A DNA stretch of 64,000 bases, taken from NCBI GenBank assembly GCA_034440635.1, contig JAOTON010001129.1, forward strand, positions 2,125,501 through 2,189,500, read 5' to 3'. The notes beneath the pieces are model-generated. The model was given only the letters and a program-made list of their open reading frames with translations, was not told the DNA's origin and did no database searches. A program made the position numbers and the translations under genes. The stretch comes from Lepas anatifera. Lineage: Eukaryota; Arthropoda; Thecostraca; Lepadidae. Shown here one piece after another: positions 44,458 through 55,464 of this stretch (position 1 is its first letter; each line of letters opens with the position of its first letter).

Positions 44458-45586
44458 GGAAAAGTGATTAATTTCGACCAGCCACGTGCGCCCCCCTTCC
44501 GACGAGGGTGCTACAAGGCGAAACGACGCACGGGCTGGCTATACGGGGGAGACGCCGCCGTTACAGAGGGGGAGAGAGACTCACCAAACCCCCACTGCCC
44601 CGACGACGGTCCCCCCTTGCACCTAGCCTGGACGACCCCGGGCGGGGCGCGGACACCCCTCCCTCCCCGGGTGAAGTCGGGACCTCACCCAAGGAGGGAG
44701 GGACAGCCGAGCCCCACCAAAGGCCCACAGACTTTTACAATGCTGCTACTCTTGTCGATGCCTTCAAGAGTTCCCCGCCCTTGCGGAAATCCAGACCAAA
44801 GTAGAGTGTTGCTAGAGGCACACGAACCATAACAGCGCCTACCTCAGCTCAGCTACCAGGACTCCTTCATCTCGGGGTGCGAGTCGGTGCGCAGCTCACC
44901 TTAAAAAGACAGGCGCCCCCACACGGCCTCATCGGAGCAGGCGACTACCACCTGCTCGTCACAACTGATTCCCGGCTGGTCCGAGAGAAGCGAGCCCCCG
45001 GCTTGCAGGGCCGGCGATTAGAGGGATCCAATCGTCAGCCAAACGAGCCGGAGGCCCACATACACCCAGACCATCCAGGAATCATAGGCACGTGCGGGGA
45101 CGCCCATGACACTGGGAAAAAGTGGGTAACTGGGAAGTTATGGGTTGGAAAAGGAAGAGGGTCGGTCTGCGCTGTCCAGCCCAGCCGCGCACCGCACGCG
45201 ACCGAGGTGTCCACACTCAAGACGAGCAAGAGTGCACACATCCCCGCCACCCACGGAGACACGCCGGGCCAAACATCGCAGACAGTGGGTAGGAGGGGTA
45301 TTTAGGAGTGGACAGAAAGGATACGGGTGGAAAGGCATGGAGAGACAAGGAAATAAGGAAAGAAGAGGAAAAAGAACAAGGAGTTGGTGGGATTTGAATT
45401 TAGGAAGGCCAGGAGAGGATGAGGATGGCAGTTTCGATTTGGCCTCTCGCCTGAAGGCGGGGGGCGAAACCCATCCTGCCAACTGGGGTCGCGGGTGTCG
45501 TCACATCCCGTGCCCGATTATCCATGTGCCGGACCTGTCAGCAGGTGCAAACGAGTCCGCCAGATGAAAATCGGTCCCCTGCGGGG
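44458..45586 (-). promoter_or_regulatory. LINE D 5' leader (putative internal promoter)
   Basis: Closely matches LINE B's leader; over 44,790-45,030 versus 39,560-39,800 I see only a handful of differences. Starts CCCCGCAGGGGACC. Identity to B and F ends just before the ATG. Confidence 0.7.
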
Positions 45587-46200
45587 CTGTTTTTCGCTTA
45601 TAAATGTAAGCTGATCTAAATAAGAGGCACGTCGCCTTCCACACTCTTAGAATGATCTATTGTACGGCTTCTGGCCAAAACTTGGCATCAGGTTAGGTCA
45701 GGTCGTTGAGTTATGACGTACTTTAAAAAAACCCATGTAGGGAAATTCTCCTCTGCTACAAGGAGGGTGACGAAGGCAGGGTGTACAAGTTTCTCAGCTT
45801 CTAGAAGAGTCATGCCAAATTTCTATTCATCATTGGAAAGGTCTTTAAAATATAAATCGGTATGTTGTCATTTATTTTTTGGGCCGGGTCAACAGCATGG
45901 TCACGAGAGGTCGTCAAAGGTCACAGTGTTCGAGTTTTTATTCTTCACATTATGAGTATGACAGGATAAAATCATGCATTTGTTATCGTAGTTAGGATCA
46001 TGGTCATAATTTGAACTATTTGGAAGAAGACAATGAAAATTCATTCCTTGACCTCGACCATAAGTCATCGTTAGGTCAAGATTACAATGTGGCCTTACAA
46101 GGTCATGTCGCGTATTGTTCGAATCCTTGGACCAAGACGAACCTATTGATGCTGGCGATGAAGCGAAAGGTCTATACCTGGACAACCTGGCGATGGAGTG

Positions 46201-46624
46201 ACAGTGCGGAAGAGTGGATTACAGGCTCAAGAAGCTGCAAACTCTGCCGGCAGTTGGCCGCTCGATGATCCTTGCAACAGCAAGGGAGCTGCGGGAAGGC
46301 AAAGTCTCCGAGTTGACGTGTTTTAAGGACTAGGTGCGGGAAAAGAAGCAAGTGAAGCTGAAATGGCAGGAGCGGACCAAAGAGAAGTCCGTCATGGGTG
46401 CGGAGGAGCGGCAGCTGGTCGCACAGGCAAAGGAGTACGTAGACAGGCCGGACCTGAAGGAGAGGAAAAAAGGATGAAAAAGGAGCTACAGTTCGCGAGG
46501 GAGAGCTCCACCACCCTGCCCAGCGTTGATGCACTTTTCGGGATCCAGATCACTTTTCCCAACAATAGGAGGCGAGAGAAGACTTCCAGGGATATCATAC
46601 CATCCATTCATAAAGAATAGTCAA
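46201..46624 (+). pseudogene. Degenerate charged reading frame, unrecognised
   Basis: A frame reads VDYRLKKLQTLPAVGRS, LATARELREGKVSELTC, a stop after CFKD, then REKKQVKLKWQERTKEK and AEERQLVAQAKEYVDRPD before another stop; a shifted frame continues to 46,620. The composition is Lys/Glu-rich, like a coiled coil. The low AT content compared with its flanks suggests former coding. No family recognised; it may be a decayed gene captured between the inverted arms. Confidence 0.3.
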
Positions 46625-47120
46625 ATAGATTCGAAATATCCGATAAATAACTTTTTTCTACATTACCAGAAACTAAATCCCAAAAAAATCAAAAGTTGAT
46701 GTTATATAACTTCTGGAAAAAATGACGTTTAAGTCCTACATGACTTCCAGGAAGTTCGCCGAGTCAACAACAACTGAGACTACACCAACTGAGTTAACGT
46801 TGTAATATAATATAACTTGCTGAGTTAAAGTGTGTGTCAGTCATTCTGGCGAAGACAGTTTCTTTCGGCAAAATAAATAGATTCAAAAAGGCTAGGCTCC
46901 TAAAAAAGAAAACTGAATACGATTCCAAGTGAATGGAGAGAAATTATTACATACACTTGCAAGTAATGTTTGCACCTTTGCAAGTACAAGTGCAAATTAC
47001 TTCCCTTGCAAGTGTCCTCCCTCTTCTTGCAGTCGAGTTTGAAACAGCTTCATAAAATCATAACGTTGTAGTGGGTCAGGATGGGTCAAATTAAACAGTA
47101 ACACACTTAGCCCATCTTTG
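46625..47120. other. No gene recognised
   Basis: AT-rich. A local cluster of CTTGCAAGT words lies near 46,955-47,030. Nothing else supported. Confidence 0.5.
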
Positions 47121-47310
47121 GGGGGGATGAGGTGGATTAGTGGTTAGCACCCTTGTCTTCTAAGCCACTGGTCCCGGGTCGAAGTCCCGGCAGAGCCTCT
47201 GAATAAGTTGATCTGATCCCCATAAATCCCTTCCAACAGGATGAGAGTTGGCGACACCGTATGACCCTGGCAGTTGGTGCGTCGTTACACCCCACCAATG
47301 ATTATTTAGA
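47121..47310 (+). mobile_element. tRNA-derived SINE with LINE-like 3' end (copy 2)
   Basis: A box TGGATTAGTGG (47,133-47,143), B box GGTCGAAGTCC (47,177-47,187), then GCAGAGCCTCTGAATAAG and the shared 3' module GTTGGCGACACCG...GCAGTTGGTGCGTCG with an ATTATTTA tail. It is the same family as 28,044. An imperfect duplication AGCCCATCTTTGGGG / AGACCATCTTGGGG may flank it. Confidence 0.85.
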
Positions 47311-47926
47311 CCATCTTGGGGACAATTAAATCAAGGACAAAGCCCACAGCATCAATGGGTTCGTCTTGGTCAAAGGATTCGAACGGCATGACTTGCAAAT
47401 CCACATAGTAATCTTGACCTAACACTGACCTAGGGTCAAGGTCAGATAATGCCTTTCAATGTCTTCTTCGAAATAGTTCAAATCATGACCATGCTCTTAA
47501 CTATGATAAAATTTGTATGGTTTTTTCCTGTCATGCTCATTAGGTGAAGAATGAAAACTCGAAAACTATGACCTTTGATGACTTCTAGTGATCTTGCTGT
47601 TGACCTGGCCTCAAAAAGTGACAGCATGCCTATTTATATTTTAAAGTTTTCCAATGATGGCTGCAAAACGGCATAGCTATTCTAGAAACCGAGATACACG
47701 GAGCTGACCAGCTGACGGCCAGCTGGTCAGGCCACGAAAGTGAGTGCTCCGTATTTCATCTCATTTAAAATGTGATTTTGACACTTGCCAACAATATATA
47801 TTCAGTGATTATGAAGATAAACTCGCTTTGCTTCCAGTGTGAAGAAATGAAGATGATCAGCATCGCGGCTCCTTCGGTATGTGTAATTTTATATGGCGTA
47901 AACTTGAAAAGTTTCTGGGGATAATT
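47311..47926. other. TGACCT-rich flank, no gene recognised
   Basis: Most of 47,320-47,690 is the right arm of the inverted pair described at 45,780-47,690. The remainder, including the palindromic CAGCTGACGGCCAGCTGGTC near 47,705-47,730, has no gene. Confidence 0.5.
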
Positions 47927-48585
47927 GTCTAATTACGTGCAACTTAACCGGCGCAACGAGTGAAACTGCCCAGGAATCCCCGTTCAAAAGCTACAGGGCA
48001 ATTCCAGCACCAATCGACCAGGCAAATGGCAAATCTACACGGTACCTCTTCGATTTTCTTCAAAATAATTATATACGGTTCTCATGGGCCCTAAAGACGA
48101 ATCTGAAAGTTTTAACTCGATCGGAGTAAAACTTTAGAAGTTATTGCCTCAGGCATTTTTTGAAAATCTGCTTACAGTGCATTTTTTAGGTGACCATAAA
48201 ACCCACAGAGACGGATGAACTATACATTAAAGATACATTTCCCTGTCTGAAATAAGCCGAAGAACTAGAATCTGAAGTCTGTTTGACCCTAGGTCACTTG
48301 TGAAAAAAGTTGTGATTTGACCTTGACCTAAGGTCACATTCAAAATTTGCTGGTACACCTTTTGTTCAAAATGGAATATTCCAAATTAAAGATTGAACTT
48401 TTCTCCTTCCATAAAAATAGGTTAGAACATCCGTTTTTTATATCTACTAGTGTTTTTAACACGCTTAGTGGAGGGTAGCCTGGCGTCAACACGTAATGAA
48501 GGGGTCCCGAAATGCCTCCCCTGAGATTTCACCAATTAACAGGGTTAGGAAAACGCGTGTTGCGGGTTTTGTGAGGGCTGTAGAA

Positions 48586-50281
48586 TGTGTTTTTAAGCTA
48601 GATTTTATGGACCTAGACCAGTATCCTCAAGGTCAAATGAGGTCATAGAGGTCAAATGTAAGCCGTACCTGACACTTAGCGAAATGCCGTGATTTTGCGA
48701 AACAAAGTCGCGAATACACTTTGAGCGGGCAAATTTCATAAAGAGAAGATATAAATTGTTCTCTGGAATATTTAGGTGGAGGTCAGTCAAGGTAATTGAC
48801 CAATGACACCGCAATGTGAGATATTTCCATAATGGATGCACATACGTTAAAGCTTGCAAAGAAGCAACCATTAGGCAATCAATGAGTTTGACCGTGACCC
48901 ACGGTCTTTGGCCTTTGACCTGGAACTTAGCATTCAGTAACCTCAGCTGTAACATCAAAACATCATACACGTATTGCCAGGGAACGTCATGTGACCGTAA
49001 GCTCTAGGATCAACAATTGCGATAATGTGTATATGACCTTGGTCTGTGACCTATGATCTAGTGAAGTGATCTTAACATACATCCCTGATGATACTACGTT
49101 TTCATCGCACAGCTAGGTCTGCAATGCATTTGAACTGGTGTGACCGCACATAGGCGTCGGAAAAGGGGGCCAGGGGGCCTGGCCCTCTCTCCCCACTTTT
49201 TGGCCCAAAATTTACTTATCTCAGTCAAAATGGGAGAAATCCTGAAATTTGCATAAACAGCCGCTGCAGAAGGCAACGAGAAGCCAAAATTTGAACAGTT
49301 TCTGGTCTTATCGTGGAAAGGTTTTTGTCAGCATCAGGTTGAAGCTTGACTCCCCACTTTTTTCCGGTGGCGATGCATATGTGACCGCAGATTATGGCTA
49401 TTTAGGAATATATGTCTGATTTTGTAAGCTTATAGGTCAGTCAGTGCGTAAACATAGAGGACATATTTTCAAAGTTCTTTCCAAAATTAACTCGCTCATC
49501 GATGTTGTTTTTCTGCCATGAAGAGTTTCCGGCCACCTCGGGCAATTATGCTTAAGCCCTGTCTGACTGCGTGTTAATGCTCATCATAGTGTTTTAAAGG
49601 ATGACAATAACTCGTCGCTGAGGCTTCGACAGTATATTGGACATTTAGTGGGACAAAATGGTGATACAATAGGAACAGTGCTAGAAGTCTGGTGAAAGCC
49701 AAATAAAGCAATCGTTAAGTTTTTTCTGCATCGGACCGAAGCAAACATTTCCCACTTGCGTGTTAGAATTATAGCAATACTCTCTCCTTGACGATATCTT
49801 TGAGCGATTTTACTCTCCTTGAAGTTAAAGGAAGCAAGAATTTGTCAGCACGTGCAAAAAATATGTATGTATGTACACCGGACACCGGTTTGCAACAATG
49901 CACCGAAATACGGGAGCTGGCGCCTACATGAGCTGTCTTTGTGCTGAGCTGACCTTACGCTGTCACAGTAGGCAGCTCTGTTCCGTCCAGTGGCGGATCC
50001 AGGGGATAAGCAAAAACGATGTGTCCCCCCAAATGGAAAGCTAGGGGCAAAACTATGTTTTTGCCTTCCCCCTCCCCGAGTGGTTGACCTCCTTTATGCC
50101 CCGACACCTTTTTAATTTATAAGCAAGATTTCGGTGCTTCAACTCTCAACTTCAAACAGAACCAGTTAAGTTCAGTGTAAATATTGGATCTTGGATAGAA
50201 CAAAGTATCTTGAGCCTTTACTTTTTCACCCTGTGACGTTTTTTGCCTTTTGGCTCAAATATCCCAAGTCCTTCTGTCAAG
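48586..50281. other. TGACCT-rich spacer, no gene recognised
   Basis: Lies between the left arm and the transposase-like relic. Many AGGTCA/TGACCT words (48,620-49,070). TTAACACGC at 48,457 and GCGTGTTAA near 49,571 could be ends of an old family 2-like MITE. CAGTGGCGGATCCAGGGG at 49,988 resembles a DNA-transposon end. No domain-bearing frame. Confidence 0.4.
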
Positions 50282-51290
50282 TCATATTATTGTAGCACAA
50301 TTTTTCACTGCGTGACGTTTTCTTCTGTTTTCCTTTTTGACTTTGGTTTGCTCCTCCCAAACCGACCGGCTAGATATGCCACTGATTCCGTCGCTGTCTT
50401 CAGAGAGCTCTCGCACCTGCATGGTGTTCAGGTTTATGGGTGTGAAACGATGAAACCGTTGGGTGCCCTTGATCTTCAACGCCGAGCTGTACCGCCGTAT
50501 CAGTCGTTTTGACATTTCAAAGACCTCCTCTCTACTGACAAACTCGAAATGGGTTGTCATTTCGAAGTGTCGAAGCATTGCGTCAGAAAAGAGAACATCA
50601 ATAGAGGATCTAAGATCTGATCCTTTTCTTCCCTCCTTAAGCTTACCTGGGCTGTTCTTCTTCTAACTTTGCCTCCAACTCCGTCACAGGCGTTCTTCCC
50701 GTGGCTGGTAGCAAAGAAGTGCCATTCACATGGTATTTGAAAGTCTATCTGGATGATAGCATGCGTTGATAAAGTGAAAATTGTTTTTGTATTGGCCACC
50801 GCACGCGTCTGATACGTAATGTATTTTCTTCAAACGTGGCATGTGGGTGCGTAGCCAAGGTACGAGTTTGTGCTGCAGGGTATGAACCATGACGTGAGAG
50901 TGTTTTAAGTCTTCACTTGAAGAAAAAAACAACTTCTACTGCACCGGACTCCATCCTCAGTCCAGTATGGAACAAAACGGTGTGCAGTCACCTGGTTTGC
51001 AGACCAGTGATACAACTGAGCAGCATTTTGCGCGGTACATGTGTAATTTTCTGATAAGTCATCGATGGCTACGGCTTCCCCTTTGGTGCATTTTCCTTCC
51101 AGTTTGCTATATAATACCCTTGAGCCTTAGAGATGTAGTGGTGACGGGTTAGATTACATACCTTCTCACTCCGGGAATTAACAAATCGCTCTAAATTATC
51201 CATGCAATCCGAAAGCGTCGATTCTCTCTCTGATTTTGACCATTCTTTAAACGTAATGTCTTCAGAAGCCATTTGCACGGAGTCAAAAGA
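50282..51290 (-). pseudogene. Transposase-like protein relic (frameshifted)
   Basis: Segments in order on the minus strand: RHHYISKAQGYYIANWKEN; AIDDLSENYTCTAQNAAQ; LYHWSANQVTAHRF; KIHYVSDACGGQYKNN; CEWHFFATSHGKNACDGVGG; SLRREEKDQILDP; and a C-terminal GTQRFHRFTPINL part. Acidic residues in DDLSENY and VSDACGGQYK, spaced before the EWHFFATSHGK block, suggest an RNase H-fold (DDE-type) nuclease. I recall similar uncharacterised proteins, multiplied in cnidarian and arthropod genomes; that link is from memory and untested. There are at least three frameshifts (near 51,095, 50,740 and 50,580). The N-terminus is missing or beyond recognition. Confidence 0.6.
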
Positions 51291-51526
51291 GTATAAATAC
51301 TCCCTAACCTCCTCCTCTACAGGGCTCCGTTGACGTGAGGGTGTCCACTGTCACCGTACTGCTATATGTTTCAATATCACTGTTATATGTTTCAAACGTT
51401 TCGCGACTTTTCCCGTATAATCACGGCACTTCGCTAAAGGGGTCCGGTATGACGTACATACATTTGACATATATGACCTAAAGATATAGATATAAGTTCA
51501 TACAATTGAGCTCAAATAAAACAGTT
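51291..51526. other. Spacer upstream of transposase-like relic
   Basis: No coding signal. Repeated CTGTTATATGTTTCAA/GCTATATGTTTCAA words near 51,360-51,400. Confidence 0.4.
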
Positions 51527-52371
51527 AACAGGCCTCACAAATTCCGGAACATGCGTTTTCCTAACCCTCTTAATTGGCGAGATCCCAGGGGAGGCATTTC
51601 GGGACCCCCTTCATTACGTGTTGACGCCAGACCACCCTCCACTGTGCTGGTTAAAAACACAAGTAGATATAAAAACAGGTGTTCTAAGCTATTTTATTGG
51701 ACGGAAAACAGTTTAATCTTCAATTTGAGACATTCCATTTTGAAAAAAGGTGTACCAGCAAATTTGGGATATGACCTTAGGTCAAGGTCAAATCATAAAT
51801 TTTTTCACAAGTGACCTAGGGTCAAACTGACTTCAGATTCGAGTTTTGTGGTTCATTTTAAATAAGGAAATGTATCTTTAATGCATAATTCATCAGCTTT
51901 TGAGGGTTTTGTGCTCACCTAAAAAAATGCACTGTAAGCAGATTTTCAAAAAATGCCTGAGGCAATAACTTCTTAAGTTTTACTCCGATCGAGCTAAAAC
52001 TCTCAGATTCGGCTTTGGGGCCCATGAGAACCCTATATGCCCATTTTAAAGAAAATCGAAGAGGTACCGTGTAGGCCTTGGTCGATTGGTGCTGGAATTG
52101 CCCTATATTGAAAACGTGACGTTGTGAGCCAGGCGCTTTCACTTTCGCAACAAAGTGTAATTTAGGAAAAAGTACCGCCGCCTAAACGGACTCAAAAATG
52201 GTTAAAGCAAATATGTGTTTGTTTTTTATTGCCTTCTGCATCGTTTTGCATAAAACCTTTATCAGTGACATTTACCCACCATAATCAGACATTAACATCA
52301 ACTCTATCAACTTTGGAGAGAAGGAAATAGTAAGAACATTTGGCTCTCGATACTGCATTTTTTCGGAAGCC

Positions 52372-53916
52372 TTGAAAAACATGCAGAGGAAAAACCAACG
52401 CTGCAAGCATGTCAACCTGTACCTCATATCCCTGTTGTTAGCCATCTCGTTCGCACCTGAGCCGAATCTAGGCCCACTAAGTTCCCACCAAGAACTTATT
52501 CCTGCCGATAATGCTTCTGCGTGGTTGTGTGGAACGTGCGACAATACTGTACAGTGGGGTACTGGAGGTTTGTGCTGTAATGCATGTGTGCAATGGTACC
52601 ATGCACACTGTCAGTGTTTTAATGCGAGTTATTTGCATCAAGACGATCTTTGGCGTTGTGCCATTTGTGATAATCAAAATAGCCAGACGCTTTTCAATTT
52701 CCTGGGAGATAATGACACACTATCCGGAGTCTACGACTCCTGCCTCATACCATCACGGAATTCGATCGGCAGACCTATTCATGCCTCTACTCCCCTCCGC
52801 TCAAGCCAACAAAATAAGTGGGAACACCGTCCACTTCGAATCCTAAATATAAACCTGCAGTCAGCGACTGGTAAAAGAGTGGAGATCCTGAATTTACTGG
52901 ATGGCGTAAAGCCAGACATCATCACTGCTACTGAGACCTGGCTCGATCCATCGCAGTCAGATGCCGAAATATTCCCAAACACTTTCAGTGTACCGTAAGG
53001 ACCGAAATCGCCATGGGGGTGGAGTATTGATAGCAGTAAGAAACACATTGGAGAGCCATGAGGTAACCGAGTTGCAAGAGGACTGTGAGCTGGCCTGGGC
53101 CAAAGTAAAGCTAAAGGGAAAAAGAACATTGTACATTTGTTTACTACCGACCAAACAGGTGACGAGGAGAGTTTGCAGCTATTTAGCAACTCTGTTACCC
53201 GGGCCTCTGCTATACCAAACGCTCACATCTTGATTGGTGGTGACATGAATTTTCCGGGTTGGAACTGGGAAATGTCAATGAAGCCCCATCCCGCTTACCC
53301 ACGACTGCATCATGACTTCATCAACATGCTGAGCGACCATTGGCTGGAGCAGCTTGTCTCGTCCCCTACGAGACTAGATTATACCCTGGATCTAATCATA
53401 ACGAATAGTCCGGAACTCTTTTCGAGAGTAGAAATCCTGCCAGGCTTATCTGACCACGACGCCGTTTACTGCGAATTTAACATAAATCCTAAGAAACGCA
53501 AACAAACACCAAGGTCTATACCACTCTACAAAAAGGCGAACTGGCTCGGATTAAAGCAGACCTGTGCCGATCTTTCTGTCAGAGTGGAACTCGTCCAACA
53601 CACGGCTAGTGCTGAAGACCTTTGCTCTATGTTTAAAGACACCATTTCTAATGCCATCACTGCATTTATTCCGCACAAGAGAGCAAGGCCAAGAGAAAAC
53701 AAACCCTGGATACCTACTAGTCTTTGCCGATTAATAAGGCGTAAAAACCGTCCCTTCACAAAGATGCGCAAGAGAGTGGCTGAATTCTTGAAGGAAGAGT
53801 ATAAACAGCTCCGCAGAGAAGTCCAACGACAGCTAAGACGTGCTTACTGGGGGTACCTGAACTCCATCTTTGAAGGTACGAACTCAGAACAAGAAACCAA
53901 TGATAAACGTTTTTAG
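52372..53916 (+). pseudogene. LINE E: PHD finger and APE endonuclease
   Basis: A hydrophobic Met-rich leader is followed by a PHD-type zinc finger (WLCGTCDNTVQW, CCNACVQWYHAHCQC, WRCAICDNQN; about 52,530-52,680), a feature of CR1-group ORFs. The endonuclease is split over three frames: LRILNINLQSATGK, ITATETWLD, YRKDRNRHGGGVLIAV, GGDMNFPGWNW, LDLIITNSPEL, SDHDAVYCEF. The linker leads to a TAG after DKRF. It would nick target DNA for priming. Confidence 0.87.
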
Positions 53917-55464
53917 ACTTATATAAAACACCTTAAGTCCTCAAATGTTGGAGTGGCGCCTCTGAAGGAAGGTGGTCGTCTGGTATCAGACCCTAAACAA
54001 CAGGCAGAAGTGCTCAACCGACAGTTTCATTCTGTCTTCAGTGAAGGGAAGAGCTACACGAAAAAATTAATTCAGGCGTAAATGCGACATGCCTTTGGAC
54101 AACTATCCTGTCATCGGAGATATCACTATAACGGCGCAAGGCGTTCGGAAGCTCCTATCAAACCTAAACCCGAGTAAAGCTACGGGACCCGACAACTTGA
54201 GCACACGCGTCTTGAAGGAACTTGCGAATGAGGTAGCACCTATTCTCACGATCATTTTTCAGTCCTCAGTGGACACCGGCCTGGTTCCTGTTGACTGGAA
54301 GGATGCACTCGTAACACCAGTGTTCAAAAAAGGACAGCAACAAGATCCAGCAAACTATCGCCCGGTTTCACTTACGAGTGTATGCTGCAAGTTACTGGAG
54401 CATATACTTGCCAGTGCTATCATGACCCATATGGAAGATAATATCATGTGCAGCTATCAACATGGATTCAGGAAGAGACGATCGTGCGAGTCACAGCTTC
54501 TTGAATTCACCGAGGAGCTTACCGCAAACACTGCCAAATGGCTCCAAACAGACATTCTAATAATGGATTTTGCCAAGGCATTTGACAAGGTGAATCACAG
54601 CCTATTACTACACAAACTCGAACACTATGGCGTGGGGGGAAAAATTCAGCACATGGATTTCCGACTTCCTTCGCGATAGGAGGCAAGCAGTGGTTGTCAA
54701 CGGTGTCAGGTCTGAATTCATTCATGTCAAGTTCTGGAGTCCCACAGGGAAGTGTTCTCGGCCCGTGCCTTTTCTTGGTCTATATAAATGACCTTCCGGA
54801 CAACTTAAGGGCACGTGCACGTTTGTTTGCTGACGACACTGCAGTCTACAATGTTGTAAAGAGTGTCGAAGATCAACAAAGCCTCCAACGAGACCTCAAC
54901 GGGCTTGCACTCTGGGAGACCAAGTGGGAAATGAAGTTTCATCCACAGAAGTGTACCTCACTTCAGGCAACCCGAGGCAAAGAACTCCTACCATACCAAT
55001 ATGTTATGCACGGTTACACGTTGGAGACTGTCCGGAATGCGAAATACCTAGGAGTCACCCTCAGCAAAGACTGCAGCTGGAATGAGCACATCGAGAACAC
55101 TTGTTCCAAAGCCAACAAATCTCTTGGTTTCTTGAAGAGGAATTTGAAAATCAGCTCCCGGAAGATCAAAGAAGCTGCGTACAAGGTATATGTACGTCCC
55201 ATTTTAGAATATGCGAGTGCCGTCTGGGACCCTCACCATCAACAGAGCATCAATAGAATAGAAAATATTCAACGTAGGGCGGCAAGGTTCGTTATGAGGG
55301 ACTACCGGAGTACGACCAGCGTAACATCAATGCTAAAAGAGCTCAAACGGCCATCTCTTGAACAGCGACGGAAAAAAGCTCGGCTTACGATGCTTTATAA
55401 AATAAAACACGGCATGATGGATGCAGAAGGCATAAAGAGTAAACTTATACCGCTCCCGCCAAGA
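53917..55464 (+). pseudogene. LINE E: reverse transcriptase
   Basis: The RT continues after the stop: NPSKATGPDNLSTRVLKEL, NYRPVSLTSVCCKLLEH, MDFAKAFDKVNH (catalytic Asp), then after a frameshift SGVPQGSVLGPCLF, LFADDTAVY (catalytic Asp pair), KYLGVTLS and YASAVWDPH. These motifs fit CR1/Jockey-type RTs and not the I-type LINEs A-D and F. The C-terminus is cut by LINE F. Confidence 0.9.

Larger units (their letters stand above)
40885..45586 (-). mobile_element. LINE D: I-superfamily retrotransposon, 3' part missing
   Basis: 5' end CCCCGCAGGGGACC at 45,586; leader to 44,458; ORF1 44,457-42,768; ORF2 from 42,767 to the middle of the RT, where it joins LINE C near 40,884. The RT palm motifs (XPQGS, VDD), RNase H and 3' UTR are absent. 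Frameshifts occur in both ORFs. It belongs to the same group as LINE B but is strongly diverged in protein. Confidence 0.88.
45780..47690. repeat. Inverted pair of TGACCT-rich segments (~370-bp arms)
   Basis: The segment about 45,780-46,165 (ATTCTTCACATTATGAG, ATTTGAACTATTTGG, GGTCAAGATTAC, GACCAAGACGAAC) reappears inverted at about 47,320-47,690 with roughly three quarters identity by eye. Between the arms are a degenerate charged frame and a SINE. It could be a transposon with long TIRs or two MITE copies in opposite orientation. No target duplication was found. Confidence 0.6.
47927..52168. mobile_element. Putative DNA transposon with ~650-bp inverted arms
   Basis: Arms about 47,927-48,585 and 51,527-52,168 are inverted copies with good by-eye identity. 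Shared blocks include AGGGCAATTCCAGCACCAAT, GCCTCAGGCATTTTTTGAAA, GACCCTAGGTCACTTGTGAA and GCGTCAACACGTAATGAAGG. The 2.9 kb between them holds a frameshifted transposase-like gene (50,282-51,290). The outer ends are diffuse and I cannot fix a target duplication. The alternative is two unrelated MITE copies on either side of the gene relic. Confidence 0.5.
52372..55464 (+). mobile_element. LINE E: CR1/Jockey-like retrotransposon, 3' end lost
   Basis: Plus-strand LINE with PHD finger, endonuclease and RT, but no RNase H. Frames change near 52,960, 53,150, 54,070 and 54,670, and a stop occurs at 53,914, so it is inactive. It ends where LINE F begins (CCCGCAGGGG, 55,465), at the C-terminal KLIPLPPRP segment. 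The remaining 3' part was not found beyond LINE F. Confidence 0.88.

Noticed and set aside
50590..50680. Intron in the transposase-like relic starting at CAG/GTAAGC
   Set aside because: Reading through the site gives SLRREEKDQILDP, which continues the protein, so a splice is not needed.
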